Translations under genes and position numbers: made by a program | The notes under the pieces: generated by a model | What the model saw: the letters and a program-made list of their open reading frames with translations, nothing else | The model's database searches: none | Told to the model about the DNA's origin: nothing | DNA from: Clostridia bacterium | GTDB taxonomy: Bacteria; Bacillota; Clostridia; Christensenellales; UBA1242 | Assembly: GCA_017541375.1 (NCBI GenBank) | Contig: JAFXZE010000005.1 | Location: 512,153-576,152 of the forward strand | DNA: 64,000 bases | Reading direction: 5' to 3' | In this document: positions 7,545-15,428 of the stretch, one piece after another | How positions within the stretch are numbered: position 1 is the first letter of the stretch | How the letters are laid out: each line of letters opens with the position of its first letter

Positions 7545-9077
7545 ATGAAAGCAAAAAGAAGAGTGGTGGGTATCATTTTAGATGGATTTGGAATATCTCA
7601 CGATGCTGAGCATAACCCAATATCAAAGGCAAAAATGCCTTGTTTTGATATGTTAAAATCTAAGTTTGCTTATACAGAACTAAGTGCTAGTGGTGAGGAT
7701 GTTGGGTTACCCAAAGGACAAATGGGCAATAGTGAGGTGGGGCATCTAAACTTAGGCGCGGGGCGTGTGGTTTATCAGGACTATATGCGCATAAATAATG
7801 CCATAGAGGATGGAACACTTGCTCAAAATAAGGTGCTAGACAAAGTGTTTGAGCGTGTGATAACTCACTCTACAAGCCTTCACTTAGCTGGTTGTGTGTC
7901 GAATGGTGGAGTACATAGTAGCATAGAACATTTAAAATATTTACTCAAACTCGCTGTAGAGCGTGGAGTAGAAAAAATATATGTGCACTGCTTTACAGAT
8001 GGGCGTGATACACCGCCACGTAGTGGAAAACGCTTTGTGCAAGATATTCAAGGCTATCTTGGAAGGCTAGGGAAAGGGAGCATAGCTACAGTCATAGGTA
8101 GATTTTACGCAATGGATAGGGAAGAGCGTTGGAATAGAACACAGATGGCTTATGAATTGATGGCTTTTGGTACAGGGACTCGAGCCACGCCACTATTAGA
8201 GTTTTTTGATAGAGTATACAGCCGTAATGTAAGTGACGAGTTTATGCCGGGGTTTGTGTTGACTGGTTATGAAGGAATGAAGGATGGTGATGAATTAATT
8301 TTCTTCAATTTCCGTCCAGACAGGATGCGTCAGATTACTTCGGCATTTGCTACAAAAAACTTTGGATGTTTTAAAAGAGAGAGCTTGCCTAAGATAAATG
8401 TAACCACAATGTGTAATTATAATGATTATCAAAAAAATGTTGAATGTATATTTGATAAATATATCCCTTCAAACACTCTAGCAGAGCAAATTGCAAAAGT
8501 GGGGCTAAAGCAATTAAAAATTGCTGAAACAACTAAATATGCTCATGTGACATATTATTTTAATGGTGGCATAGAAAAGCCATTTAAAAATGAAAAACGC
8601 ATCATGATAGAAAGCAAGTTTGAAGATAACTTTGCAAACTTTCCTCAGATGAGAGCTATGGAGATAGCAGAATCGGCTTGTGAGGAGATGGATAAAAAGA
8701 CTTATGACTTTATTCTCATCAATATTAGTAATGCGGATATGGTCGGTCATACGGGAAATTTTGAGGCGTGTGTACAGGCGCTAGAATATGTGGATAAAGC
8801 CTTAGAAAAGATTGTATTTGGCGCACTGAAAAACTCTTATGTGTGTTTGATTACTGCGGATCATGGAAATGTAGAAGATCTCAATGAAAGTAAAGGTACA
8901 CTTACTACTCACACTACCAATCCAGTGCCATTCATCATTACTGATGAAGAAATAAAACTAAAAAAAGGCAAATTTTCTCTTGACAGTTTTGCCCCAACTG
9001 TGTTACAACTATTACAGGTTTATCAACCTGTAGAAATGACTGGCAAAAGTCTTATAAAAGGAGACGAAGATGATTAG
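7545..9077 (+). CDS. gpmI: 2,3-bisphosphoglycerate-independent phosphoglycerate mutase
   Basis: 510 residues, the standard length for GpmI. Motifs in order: VGIILDGFG with a metal-binding Asp, QMGNSEVGHLNLGAG with the phosphorylated Ser, CFTDGRDTPPRSG, GRFYAMDR, FNFRPDRMRQI, INISNADMVGHTGN and TADHGNVED, with THTTNPVP near the C-terminus. It is a two-Mn enzyme interconverting 3- and 2-phosphoglycerate. GpmI is typical of spore formers, where its Mn and pH sensitivity controls 3-PGA accumulation. An AGGAGG site precedes the ATG. No eno gene follows. The 3' end overlaps the next gene by 8 bases. Confidence 0.97.
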   Translation: MKAKRRVVGIILDGFGISHDAEHNPISKAKMPCFDMLKSKFAYTELSASGEDVGLPKGQMGNSEVGHLNLGAGRVVYQDYMRINNAIEDGTLAQNKVLDKVFERVITHSTSLHLAGCVSNGGVHSSIEHLKYLLKLAVERGVEKIYVHCFTDGRDTPPRSGKRFVQDIQGYLGRLGKGSIATVIGRFYAMDREERWNRTQMAYELMAFGTGTRATPLLEFFDRVYSRNVSDEFMPGFVLTGYEGMKDGDELIFFNFRPDRMRQITSAFATKNFGCFKRESLPKINVTTMCNYNDYQKNVECIFDKYIPSNTLAEQIAKVGLKQLKIAETTKYAHVTYYFNGGIEKPFKNEKRIMIESKFEDNFANFPQMRAMEIAESACEEMDKKTYDFILINISNADMVGHTGNFEACVQALEYVDKALEKIVFGALKNSYVCLITADHGNVEDLNESKGTLTTHTTNPVPFIITDEEIKLKKGKFSLDSFAPTVLQLLQVYQPVEMTGKSLIKGDEDD

Positions 9078-9300
9078 CTTGCTGTGTTCTTTTGTCGATG
9101 ATATTGTAAACCATGTTAGGGAAATACCCACTAGTACTAGAATTATTATAGAGGTATTTATACTAGTATTGCTAGTGTCTTGTATAGCATTTGCAATAAA
9201 TTTAGGTAAAAATCATGCAGAAAAGCCAATAAAGTGGATATTTATTGTGTTTGCGGGAATTTTAGGCCTCCTGCTTGTATTGATACCTATAATTACATAA
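9070..9300 (+). CDS. small membrane protein, two predicted TM segments
   Basis: 76 residues. The first 22 are soluble, followed by a TM helix (about 25-46, IIIEVFILVLLVSCIAFAIN), a short basic loop (KNHAEKPIK) and a second TM helix reaching the C-terminus. An AAAGGAG site at 9057-9063 supports ATG 9070, which overlaps gpmI by 8 bases. In many Firmicutes secG follows the glycolytic operon, and size and topology are roughly SecG-like. However, the SecG glycine-rich loop is absent, so the protein is left unassigned. Confidence 0.65.
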   Translation: MISLLCSFVDDIVNHVREIPTSTRIIIEVFILVLLVSCIAFAINLGKNHAEKPIKWIFIVFAGILGLLLVLIPIIT

Positions 9301-9309
9301 GGAGGAAAG

Positions 9310-9648
9310 ATGGAAGATTGTATTTTTTGTAAAATCATAAAGGGTGAGATTACTAGCAATATCGTCTATCAAGATGAGGATTTTGTGATTTTTCCTGACA
9401 TAAATCCTCAAGCACCTATACACTATTTAGCAGTACCCAAAAAGCATTTTCCATTGCTAAAAGAAATGGATGAGGCTGATAAGGCTGCTCTTGGGCGAAT
9501 ACTCTATAAAATCTCTACTTTAGAGAGCGATCTTGGGCTCGAGAATGGATATCGAGTGCTGATAAATCAAAAGGGAGAGCAAGGTAACGACGCTGGACAA
9601 GTAGTGATGCATCTTCATATCCACATAATGGGTGGAGGGAAATTGTAA
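9310..9648 (+). CDS. HIT family nucleotide hydrolase/transferase
   Basis: 112 residues. N-terminal CIFCKIIKGEI is typical of HINT/Hit proteins, and the histidine triad is present as HLHIHIMGG near the C-terminus, with the DAGQVVMHLH approach. These proteins hydrolyse adenosine phosphoramidates and related nucleotides in the cytoplasm. GGAGG lies 5 bases before ATG 9310, 9 bases after the small membrane protein, so it is the last gene of the pgk operon. It ends back to back with a minus-strand gene at 9649. Confidence 0.93.
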   Translation: MEDCIFCKIIKGEITSNIVYQDEDFVIFPDINPQAPIHYLAVPKKHFPLLKEMDEADKAALGRILYKISTLESDLGLENGYRVLINQKGEQGNDAGQVVMHLHIHIMGGGKL

Positions 9649-9954
9649 TCAATCTACCTTTGTAAGTGATAGAATACTCGATTTAAAATCCGACTTTGTT
9701 TCGGGTTTTTTTGTTTCTCTGTGACTAAGAAGGGGAAGCAAGAGTTTTAATAATTCGAGTAGAGTGTTGGGTTGATTTTGGGAAGGTGGCGGTGAGGTTT
9801 GAGTAGAATACGATGGTAACTGCCAGTAAGAACTGGAGAATGTAGATGGCGTAGAAACGGAGTTATTTTGTTGAGAAAAAATATTAGTAAAAAGGTTGCC
9901 TATTTTACTAAGAGTATCGCTATTTAGTAGATTTAAAATATCGTTTATCTCCAT
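9649..9954 (-). CDS. unknown small protein with Ser/Pro/Gln-rich linker
   Basis: 101 residues from the internal Met at 9954; the frame extends to 9987 but that extension lacks a ribosome binding site. An N-terminal helix (MEINDILNLLNSDTLSKIG) and a leucine-rich helix (LLELLKLLLPLL, about residues 65-76) are joined by a low-complexity S/P/Q/T linker. The C-terminus is charged. There is no signal peptide. It is divergent from 10008-10313 and convergent with the HIT gene. Not recognised; the open frame and a weak GGTGAT site are the only evidence for coding. Confidence 0.5.
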   Translation of the reverse strand: MEINDILNLLNSDTLSKIGNLFTNIFSQQNNSVSTPSTFSSSYWQLPSYSTQTSPPPSQNQPNTLLELLKLLLPLLSHRETKKPETKSDFKSSILSLTKVD

Positions 9955-10007
9955 ATTATCACCAAAATAATATATGATTTCATACATTAAAAAGTGAGGA
10001 GGTTGTT

Positions 10008-10313
10008 ATGGATATTACAGATTTTAAACCCAAACAAGACAAATCTAAAGAGAATTGTGTGGAGCAAATCCCACAAGAAGAGATGGATAAAGTGAAAGAT
10101 GAGTATGGAAATATGGTGGAGCTATTTTTGTCTAAATATGGAGAGATGAGTGAGGGAGAATTGATTAAAGAAATGCTAAAAATAGTAACTAAACAGAAGC
10201 GTGATGGTACATTTGATGCTGAAAAAATTAAACAAGCAGCAGAAAAAATTGAACCACTGCTATCAGAAGAGCAACGAGCAAAAATGCAAAATTTAATGTT
10301 ATTTTTAGAGTGA
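10008..10313 (+). CDS. unknown charged helical protein
   Basis: 101 residues, very rich in Lys and Glu with helical periodicity and no Cys-rich or membrane segments apart from one Cys. GAGGAGG is ideally placed before ATG 10008. It is followed 1 base later by the subtilase gene, so the two are cotranscribed and may be functionally linked, for instance as a cofactor or substrate. Not recognised as a known family. Confidence 0.7.
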   Translation: MDITDFKPKQDKSKENCVEQIPQEEMDKVKDEYGNMVELFLSKYGEMSEGELIKEMLKIVTKQKRDGTFDAEKIKQAAEKIEPLLSEEQRAKMQNLMLFLE

Positions 10314-10314
10314 T

Positions 10315-11481
10315 ATGTGGAAAGACAAAGTTGATGATTCAATTTTTGATGTGTACATAAGTGAAGTAACAGATAAGCAATGCTTGGTTTTTGTAAACGA
10401 TTTGGAGCAGGGGGGAAAAATAATTGGAGGATTTGGTGGAAAAATAAAACAGAGTTTTCCCTTTATAAAGGCATATAGCATAGAGCGCACAGGATTACTT
10501 GAGGTTGTGAACTTAGCTAATTTAAATATCGTGGAGTACATTTCTAGTGTGGGCACTGCTACGGCATTTATGGATAGTACTAGGAAACTGGTAGGTGTAG
10601 ATGCTTTATTTAGTAAAGGATTATCCGGAAGAGGGGTAGGAGTGGCGATAATTGATACAGGATGCAGCCCACACTTAGATTTTTTACTCTCCAGTAAGAG
10701 AAAAATAACATTTATCGATATGGTGAATAAGAAAAAAATAATGTATGATGATAATGGGCATGGAACATTTGTGTGTGGAGTAGTGGGGGCAAGTGGGTTA
10801 AGTAGTGGTGGAGTGTATAGAGGTGTAGCACCAGAATGTGACCTAATTATTATAAAAGCCCTAGATAGATCAGGAAAAACTCAAGGAATAAAGATTTTGG
10901 AAGCAATGCAGTGGATTTTAGACAACAAAAATAAGTATCACATCAGGGTGGTGTGTATGAGCTTTGGCAGTGAGCCTTACACTCGGTTTGATGCGCTTAG
11001 TTTGGGGGCAAACAGTCTGTGGGATGCTGGAATTGTGGTGGTGAGCGCTGTAGGAAATGATGGACCTCGAGTTGGGTCGGTAAAGTCTCCCGCTATCTCA
11101 AGTAAGATTATTTCTGTGGGTAGTCTAGATAGTACCGTCAAGCCATTTAAAATAGCTGATTTTAGCTCACGCGGACCTATATTTGGAGTATTAAAACCCG
11201 ATATAGTAGCGCCTGGCGTAGATATTACTTCACTAGGAGGGGCTGAGCTTTTTACTACTATGAGTGGTACTAGCGTAAGCGCACCGACTGTAGCAGGAAT
11301 TTGCGCCTTGATGCTTGAGTTTAAAACTGATTTATCACCCAACGAAATTAAATCTATAATTACTAATGAAGCTTGTTCATTAGGGGAAGAGGCGAATGCT
11401 GAGGGATGTGGACTGGTAGATGCGAGTCGATGTGTGTATTCGATAAGAAATAACAAAAATAGTCTAAATAGCTGTTATTAG
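10315..11481 (+). CDS. subtilisin-like serine protease (S8), no signal peptide
   Basis: 388 residues. The catalytic triad is intact: Asp in VAIIDTGCSPH (about 115), His in DDNGHGTFVCG (about 148) and Ser in MSGTSVSAPTVAG (about 325). The oxyanion Asn is in SAVGNDGP. Residues 1-80 form an N-terminal prodomain-like region, but there is no signal sequence, so it resembles intracellular subtilases (ISP type) or spore-associated ones. It directly precedes the spoIIA operon but is separated from it by a terminator whose hairpin contains its stop codon. A role in sporulation is only inferred from position. Confidence 0.9.
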   Translation: MWKDKVDDSIFDVYISEVTDKQCLVFVNDLEQGGKIIGGFGGKIKQSFPFIKAYSIERTGLLEVVNLANLNIVEYISSVGTATAFMDSTRKLVGVDALFSKGLSGRGVGVAIIDTGCSPHLDFLLSSKRKITFIDMVNKKKIMYDDNGHGTFVCGVVGASGLSSGGVYRGVAPECDLIIIKALDRSGKTQGIKILEAMQWILDNKNKYHIRVVCMSFGSEPYTRFDALSLGANSLWDAGIVVVSAVGNDGPRVGSVKSPAISSKIISVGSLDSTVKPFKIADFSSRGPIFGVLKPDIVAPGVDITSLGGAELFTTMSGTSVSAPTVAGICALMLEFKTDLSPNEIKSIITNEACSLGEEANAEGCGLVDASRCVYSIRNNKNSLNSCY

Positions 11482-11493
11482 GCTATTTTTTTT
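11467..11493 (+). terminator. intrinsic terminator overlapping the protease stop codon
   Basis: AATAGC (11467-11472) pairs with GCTATT (11482-11487), followed by T-run. The TAG stop at 11479-11481 lies in the loop. Confidence 0.8.
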
Positions 11494-11531
11494 ATCTGAT
11501 AAAGATTTAAAATAAAGCAAAAGGAGGCAAC

Positions 11532-11852
11532 ATGCAGATAAATGCAAAGATTTATCAAGATACACTATATATTCAAATTGCTGGCGAACTCGATGAGCAT
11601 ACTGCAAATTATGCTAAGATGACTATTGATAATCAGTTGGATGAAGCTGAATGCAAGCAAGTGGTGATGGATTTGTCAAATCTAGAGTTTATGGATAGCA
11701 CCGGGATTGGTGTTTTGATGGGAAGATACAAAAAAATGAAACAACGCGGAATTCCAATATTTATAGCAAACCCAAGCGTGCAAGCGGATAAGATTTTTAG
11801 AATGACAGCTCTATATGAGGTGATGCCAAAGGTTAAGGAGGGAGTAAGATGA
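11532..11852 (+). CDS. spoIIAA: anti-sigma-F factor antagonist
   Basis: 106 residues, a STAS domain. The phosphorylation-site motif is intact in SNLEFMDSTGIGVLMGRYK, with the target Ser in DSTGIG. Dephosphorylated SpoIIAA binds SpoIIAB and frees sigma F in the forespore. An AAAGGAGG site precedes ATG 11532. The stop overlaps the spoIIAB start by four bases. The order spoIIAA-spoIIAB-sigF is the canonical spoIIA operon and is direct evidence of a sporulation lineage. No certain sigma-H promoter could be picked out in the 50-base gap upstream. Confidence 0.95.
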   Translation: MQINAKIYQDTLYIQIAGELDEHTANYAKMTIDNQLDEAECKQVVMDLSNLEFMDSTGIGVLMGRYKKMKQRGIPIFIANPSVQADKIFRMTALYEVMPKVKEGVR

Positions 11853-12313
11853 ATTTTATAAATGAAATGAATATGACCATTCAGTCTCACTCAATCAATG
11901 AAGGATTTGCTCGCAGTGTGGTGGCGGCATTTTGTGTGCAGCTAAACCCAAGTCTAGATGAAATAGCAGACATCAAAACTGCTGTTAGCGAAGCTGTAAC
12001 CAATTGCGTAGTGCACGCTTACCCAGATTGTGTAGGGGAAATAGCAGTGTGGGTAGGCCTTGGAGAAGATAGAACTGTGCACATAAAAATTAGTGATTTT
12101 GGAGTAGGAATTGAGGACTTTAATTTGGCTAGAGAACCATTTTTTACGACAAAAGCTAGCGAAGAACGCGCGGGGATGGGATTTACGGTGATGGAAAGTT
12201 TTATGGATGAGGTGACGGTATGTAAAAATGGGGAAAAGGGGGTGATAGTTTATTTAGTAAAGAAATTATCGAATGTAGCTAAAAAAGCACAAAGTAGGCA
12301 AGCAAATGATTAG
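11849..12313 (+). CDS. spoIIAB: anti-sigma-F factor, serine kinase
   Basis: 154 residues, a GHKL ATPase. N box: IKTAVSEAVTNCVVHAYP; G1 box: KISDFGVGIED; G2: EERAGMGFTVMESFMD. It holds sigma F inactive and phosphorylates SpoIIAA. The start overlaps spoIIAA by 4 bases and the end overlaps sigF by 8, so all three are translationally coupled. Slightly longer than the B. subtilis protein because of a basic C-terminal tail. Confidence 0.95.
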   Translation: MNFINEMNMTIQSHSINEGFARSVVAAFCVQLNPSLDEIADIKTAVSEAVTNCVVHAYPDCVGEIAVWVGLGEDRTVHIKISDFGVGIEDFNLAREPFFTTKASEERAGMGFTVMESFMDEVTVCKNGEKGVIVYLVKKLSNVAKKAQSRQAND

Positions 12314-13016
12314 TTATGAAGAGACTATCAAACTTGTCGCTTTAGCTCAAGAAGGGAATGATGAGGCAAAAGAAAAGTTGATAAATGAAAACTACCCGCT
12401 AGTGAAGAGTGTAATAAGACGGTATAGAGGAAAAGGGGTAGAATATGAGGATTTGTTTCAACTTGGGTGTGTAGGCTTTGTAAAAGCAATCAATAATTTT
12501 GATCCTAAATTTAATGTAAGATTTTCTACATATGCTGTGCCGTTGATTGCGGGGGAGGTAAAGAGATTTTTGCGAGATGATGGCTATATAAAAGTAAGTC
12601 GAGCTATCAAAACGCAAGCAAGCCAAATTAATAAGTATATTGCAAGTTGTACCTCTCCACCCAGTATAACAGAAATCGCCACACATTTTAAGTTGGATCC
12701 TCAAGAAGTGGTGTTTATTATGGACAGTACAAAATACCCTGTTAGTCTTTCAACCCCAATCGATAGTGAAGATGGCGAAGGGATAACTATCGAAGAGAAA
12801 TTAGCTGACAGTAGTCAAGAAGATAAGTTTGATCATGTAGTGTTAAAAAGCTTGATTACACGCCTTTCACCCAAAGAACGCAAAATAATAATAATGCGGT
12901 ATTATAAGGACAAAACTCAAAATGAAATAGCCAAAATGCTGGGAGTAAGTCAGGTGCAAGTTTCTCGCATAGAAAACAAAATTTTATCTACACTCAAAAA
13001 ACAATTTTTCAATTAG
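12306..13016 (+). CDS. sigF: forespore sigma factor sigma F
   Basis: 236 residues, sigma-70 family. Region 2 contains YEDLFQLGCVGFVKAINNFD (in part) and RFSTYAVPLIAGEVKRFLRDD. Region 3 includes SRAIKTQASQINKYI. Region 4 is SPKERKIIIMRYYKDKTQ followed by NEIAKMLGVSQVQVSRIE. It directs early forespore gene expression. Third gene of the spoIIA operon; its stop starts the terminator stem. Confidence 0.95.
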   Translation: MISYEETIKLVALAQEGNDEAKEKLINENYPLVKSVIRRYRGKGVEYEDLFQLGCVGFVKAINNFDPKFNVRFSTYAVPLIAGEVKRFLRDDGYIKVSRAIKTQASQINKYIASCTSPPSITEIATHFKLDPQEVVFIMDSTKYPVSLSTPIDSEDGEGITIEEKLADSSQEDKFDHVVLKSLITRLSPKERKIIIMRYYKDKTQNEIAKMLGVSQVQVSRIENKILSTLKKQFFN

Positions 13017-13044
13017 GCAATCTAGAAATTAGATTGTCTATTTT
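13014..13044 (+). terminator. intrinsic terminator of the spoIIA operon
   Basis: TAGGCAATCTA (13014-13024) pairs with TAGATTGTCTA (13030-13040), with one G.U pair, a GAAAT loop and four T. The sigF stop TAG is the first triplet of the stem. Confidence 0.85.
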
Positions 13045-13049
13045 GATTG

Positions 13050-13078
13050 TTGAAAAAAAAGATTGGTTGTGATATAAT
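13050..13078 (+). promoter_or_regulatory. sigma-A promoter for nth-obgE-yhbY
   Basis: -35 TTGAAA at 13050-13055 and -10 TATAAT at 13073-13078 with 17-bp spacing; TGA precedes the -10 (extended -10). It lies 17 bases before the nth start codon, so the leader is very short. Confidence 0.85.
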
Positions 13079-13095
13079 GAGAGTAGAGGTAGTGT

Positions 13096-13755
13096 ATGAT
13101 AGATAAAGTGATGGATTTTTTAGCGGAGTTGTTTCCTAACCCAGATCCAGAGTTGCATTTTGAAAACGAATTTCAGTGTTTGGTAGCGGTTGTGCTTAGT
13201 GCGCAATGTACAGATAAGCGAGTAAACGAAGTTACAAAAGTTTTGTTTAAGATGTGTCCTGATTCGATATCGATGGCACGCCTTAGTCAATCCGAACTTG
13301 AAAAATTGATATATAGCACAGGGTTTTATCACAACAAAGCAAAAAATATTTTGGCTCTCTGTAAAGTGCTAAATGAAGAGTATGGGGGAAAAGTGCCAAC
13401 AGATCCCGATGTGCTAGAGACTCTCCCTGGAGTGGGGAGAAAAACGGCAAATGTGGTGAGTAGTGCTTGTTTCGGAGCAAATAGACTAGGGGTGGATACT
13501 CATGTATTTCGAGTGACCAATAGGCTAGGACTCGTCAAAGCTACTACACCATTAGCGGTGGAAAAGCAGTGGACAAAAAAGTATGCTAAATACTGTAATC
13601 ATGACTCACATTTTAGATTGGTACTATTTGGGCGGTATGTTTGTAAAGCACAAAACCCAAAGTGTGGTGAGTGTAAACTCAGTGGGGAATGTAAATATTT
13701 TAAGGGGAAAAAGAATGTTTGTAGACAAAGTAAAGATAAATGTAAAGGCCGGTAA
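13096..13755 (+). CDS. nth: endonuclease III, DNA glycosylase/AP lyase
   Basis: 219 residues. The helix-hairpin-helix is LPGVGRKTANVV, carrying the catalytic Lys, and VDTHVFRVTNRLGL carries the catalytic Asp. The 4Fe-4S cluster has the exact spacing C-x6-C-x2-C-x5-C (CKAQNPKCGECKLSGEC, residues about 186-202). It removes oxidised pyrimidines and cleaves the AP site. Start ATG 13096 follows AGAGGT. The last 41 bases overlap obgE in another frame, so the K/C-rich C-terminal tail is encoded together with the obgE ribosome binding site. Confidence 0.95.
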   Translation: MIDKVMDFLAELFPNPDPELHFENEFQCLVAVVLSAQCTDKRVNEVTKVLFKMCPDSISMARLSQSELEKLIYSTGFYHNKAKNILALCKVLNEEYGGKVPTDPDVLETLPGVGRKTANVVSSACFGANRLGVDTHVFRVTNRLGLVKATTPLAVEKQWTKKYAKYCNHDSHFRLVLFGRYVCKAQNPKCGECKLSGECKYFKGKKNVCRQSKDKCKGR

Positions 13756-14995
13756 TGGTGGAGATGGGGCAGTGTCATTTCGGCGAGAAAAGTACGTGCC
13801 AAATGGTGGCCCAAATGGCGGAGATGGTGGTAAAGGGGGCGATGTAATACTAGAAGTGAAGGGCAATCTAAATAATCTGGTGGATTTTCGCTATAACCAA
13901 AAGTATTTTGCCGAGAATGGGCACAATGGTGAAACACAAAATAAGACAGGCAAATGTGGAAAAGACTTGATTATCTATGTGCCACAGGGTACTCTAGTGA
14001 GAGAGAGTGAAACTAACAAAATAATAGTAGATATGTTTGAGCCTAACGCTAGATTTGTATTACTCAAAGGTGGAAATGGAGGAAATGGTAACCAACACTA
14101 CGCCACCTCCCGCAATCAGACTCCACGGTTTAGCCAACCTGGGGAAAAGACTGATGCTCATGAAATTATACTAGAGCTTAAGACAATAGCTGATGTGGGG
14201 CTGGTTGGATTTCCTAATGTGGGAAAATCTACCTTGCTTAGTGCTATTACTGAGGCTAAGCCCAAAATTGCTAACTACCACTTTACTACTCTTAGCCCAA
14301 ATCTAGGGGTATTAAAGATGTATGATAAGTCTTGTGTGGTGGCAGATATCCCGGGATTGATTGAAGGAGCTAGTGAAGGGCTGGGGCTAGGTCACCAATT
14401 TTTGCGTCATGTAGAGCGAACGAGGCTACTTGTCCATGTGGTGGACATTAGTGGTAGTGAAAGTCGAGAGCCCAAACAAGATTTTGAGATAATTAATAAC
14501 GAACTGGCTAACTATAGCAAAGTACTTTTCAGTCGTCCTCAAATCATCGTGCTCAACAAGGTAGATTTGGTTGAGGATAGAGCTATAATTGATGAGTTTA
14601 AATCGTACTTAAAAAAATCAAATCAATTTCGTAATGCTCCAGTATATGAGATATCAGCAAGTCAGCATAAGGGCGTAGATGAGTTGGTAAGAGGTATATT
14701 TAATCAATTAGATAAACTGCCAGTTATCGAAAAAGAAACTAGTGAAATTTTTGATTTTGACAAAAAAGTTGAACAACCCACAGAGTGTAAACGCCTTGAT
14801 GAGCATACTTTCTTAGTTTCTGGTGATAAGCTAAATTTGTTGGCTAGTAGAATCGATATCTATGATGAGCAAAGTTTGGCGTACTTACAAAAACGCTTGC
14901 GTGAAGAGGGAGTTATGACTGCTCTACGAAAATTGGGTTTGAGTAATGGTGATACTATTATTGTGGGCGAATTCGAATTTGATTATATGGAATAA
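13715..14995 (+). CDS. obgE: Obg family GTPase
   Basis: 426 residues from ATG 13715, which follows AAGGGGAAA. The open frame continues upstream to 13583, but that part is the nth coding region in another frame. The N-terminal glycine-rich Obg fold (GNGGDGAVSFRREKYVPNGG) is followed by the G domain: GFPNVGKSTLL (G1), ADIPGLIEGA (G3), LNKVDLVE (G4) and ISASQ (G5). The C-terminal OCT domain ends the protein. Obg acts in 50S ribosome assembly and, in Bacillus, links to stress and sporulation control. Overlaps nth and is followed 11 bp later by yhbY. Confidence 0.96.
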   Translation: MFVDKVKINVKAGNGGDGAVSFRREKYVPNGGPNGGDGGKGGDVILEVKGNLNNLVDFRYNQKYFAENGHNGETQNKTGKCGKDLIIYVPQGTLVRESETNKIIVDMFEPNARFVLLKGGNGGNGNQHYATSRNQTPRFSQPGEKTDAHEIILELKTIADVGLVGFPNVGKSTLLSAITEAKPKIANYHFTTLSPNLGVLKMYDKSCVVADIPGLIEGASEGLGLGHQFLRHVERTRLLVHVVDISGSESREPKQDFEIINNELANYSKVLFSRPQIIVLNKVDLVEDRAIIDEFKSYLKKSNQFRNAPVYEISASQHKGVDELVRGIFNQLDKLPVIEKETSEIFDFDKKVEQPTECKRLDEHTFLVSGDKLNLLASRIDIYDEQSLAYLQKRLREEGVMTALRKLGLSNGDTIIVGEFEFDYME

Positions 14996-15006
14996 GGAGA
15001 AAAGAT

Positions 15007-15306
15007 ATGTTGAGTCCAAAGAGAAGAGCTGAATTAAAGCATGATGCTCAAAGTATTGAAGTAGTGGCGCATGTGGGAAAATTTGGCATTACCGAGAGTG
15101 TGCTAGAGTCTGTAGAAAAAGTGCTCAAAGCTAGGGAGTTGATAAAGATAGCTGTACTCGAGAGTTGTGAAGCAACCACCAAAGAAGTGGCAGAAAGTCT
15201 ATCCAATACCCTAAAAGCAGACATTGTGCAGGTAATTGGCGGAAAAATTGTATTGTATAAAATCAACCCCAACAAGAAAAAGCCAACCAATCCCAAAAAG
15301 AAATAA
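15007..15306 (+). CDS. yhbY: YhbY-type CRM-domain RNA-binding protein
   Basis: 99 residues: a single CRM domain with the GxxG loop (VAHVGKFGITESV, about 20-32) and QVIGGKIVLYK near the C-terminus, then a short Lys/Pro tail. The family associates with pre-50S ribosomes. It is paired with obgE, as often in Firmicutes. AAGGAGA precedes ATG 15007, and the stop lies in the 5' arm of its terminator. Confidence 0.93.
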   Translation: MLSPKRRAELKHDAQSIEVVAHVGKFGITESVLESVEKVLKARELIKIAVLESCEATTKEVAESLSNTLKADIVQVIGGKIVLYKINPNKKKPTNPKKK

Positions 15307-15325
15307 AACTCTTATTTCTTTTTTA
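15299..15325 (+). terminator. intrinsic terminator after yhbY
   Basis: AAGAAATAA pairs with TTATTTCTT across a five-base loop, followed by T-run. The stop TAA of yhbY (15304-15306) is part of the stem. Confidence 0.8.
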
Positions 15326-15368
15326 TATAAAATAAAATTTAATAAAAAGTAAATATTTTCTTCCATAA

Positions 15369-15400
15369 TTGATACAAGTTATCTTTTTTTATGATATAAT
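15369..15400 (+). promoter_or_regulatory. extended -10 promoter for the lipoprotein gene
   Basis: TGATATAAT with TATAAT at 15395-15400. A TTGATA at 15369-15374 is 20 bp upstream, longer than ideal, so the extended -10 probably carries recognition. Confidence 0.65.
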
Positions 15401-15428
15401 GAATGTATCCATATAAAGGAGGAAAATT

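Noticed and set aside
9070..9300. SecG
   Set aside because: Position and size fit, but the conserved glycine-rich loop is missing and the second TM helix runs to the very C-terminus.
13583..13714. 44-residue N-terminal extension of obgE
   Set aside because: It is the nth coding sequence read in another frame; ATG 13715 has a good ribosome site and the conserved Obg start.
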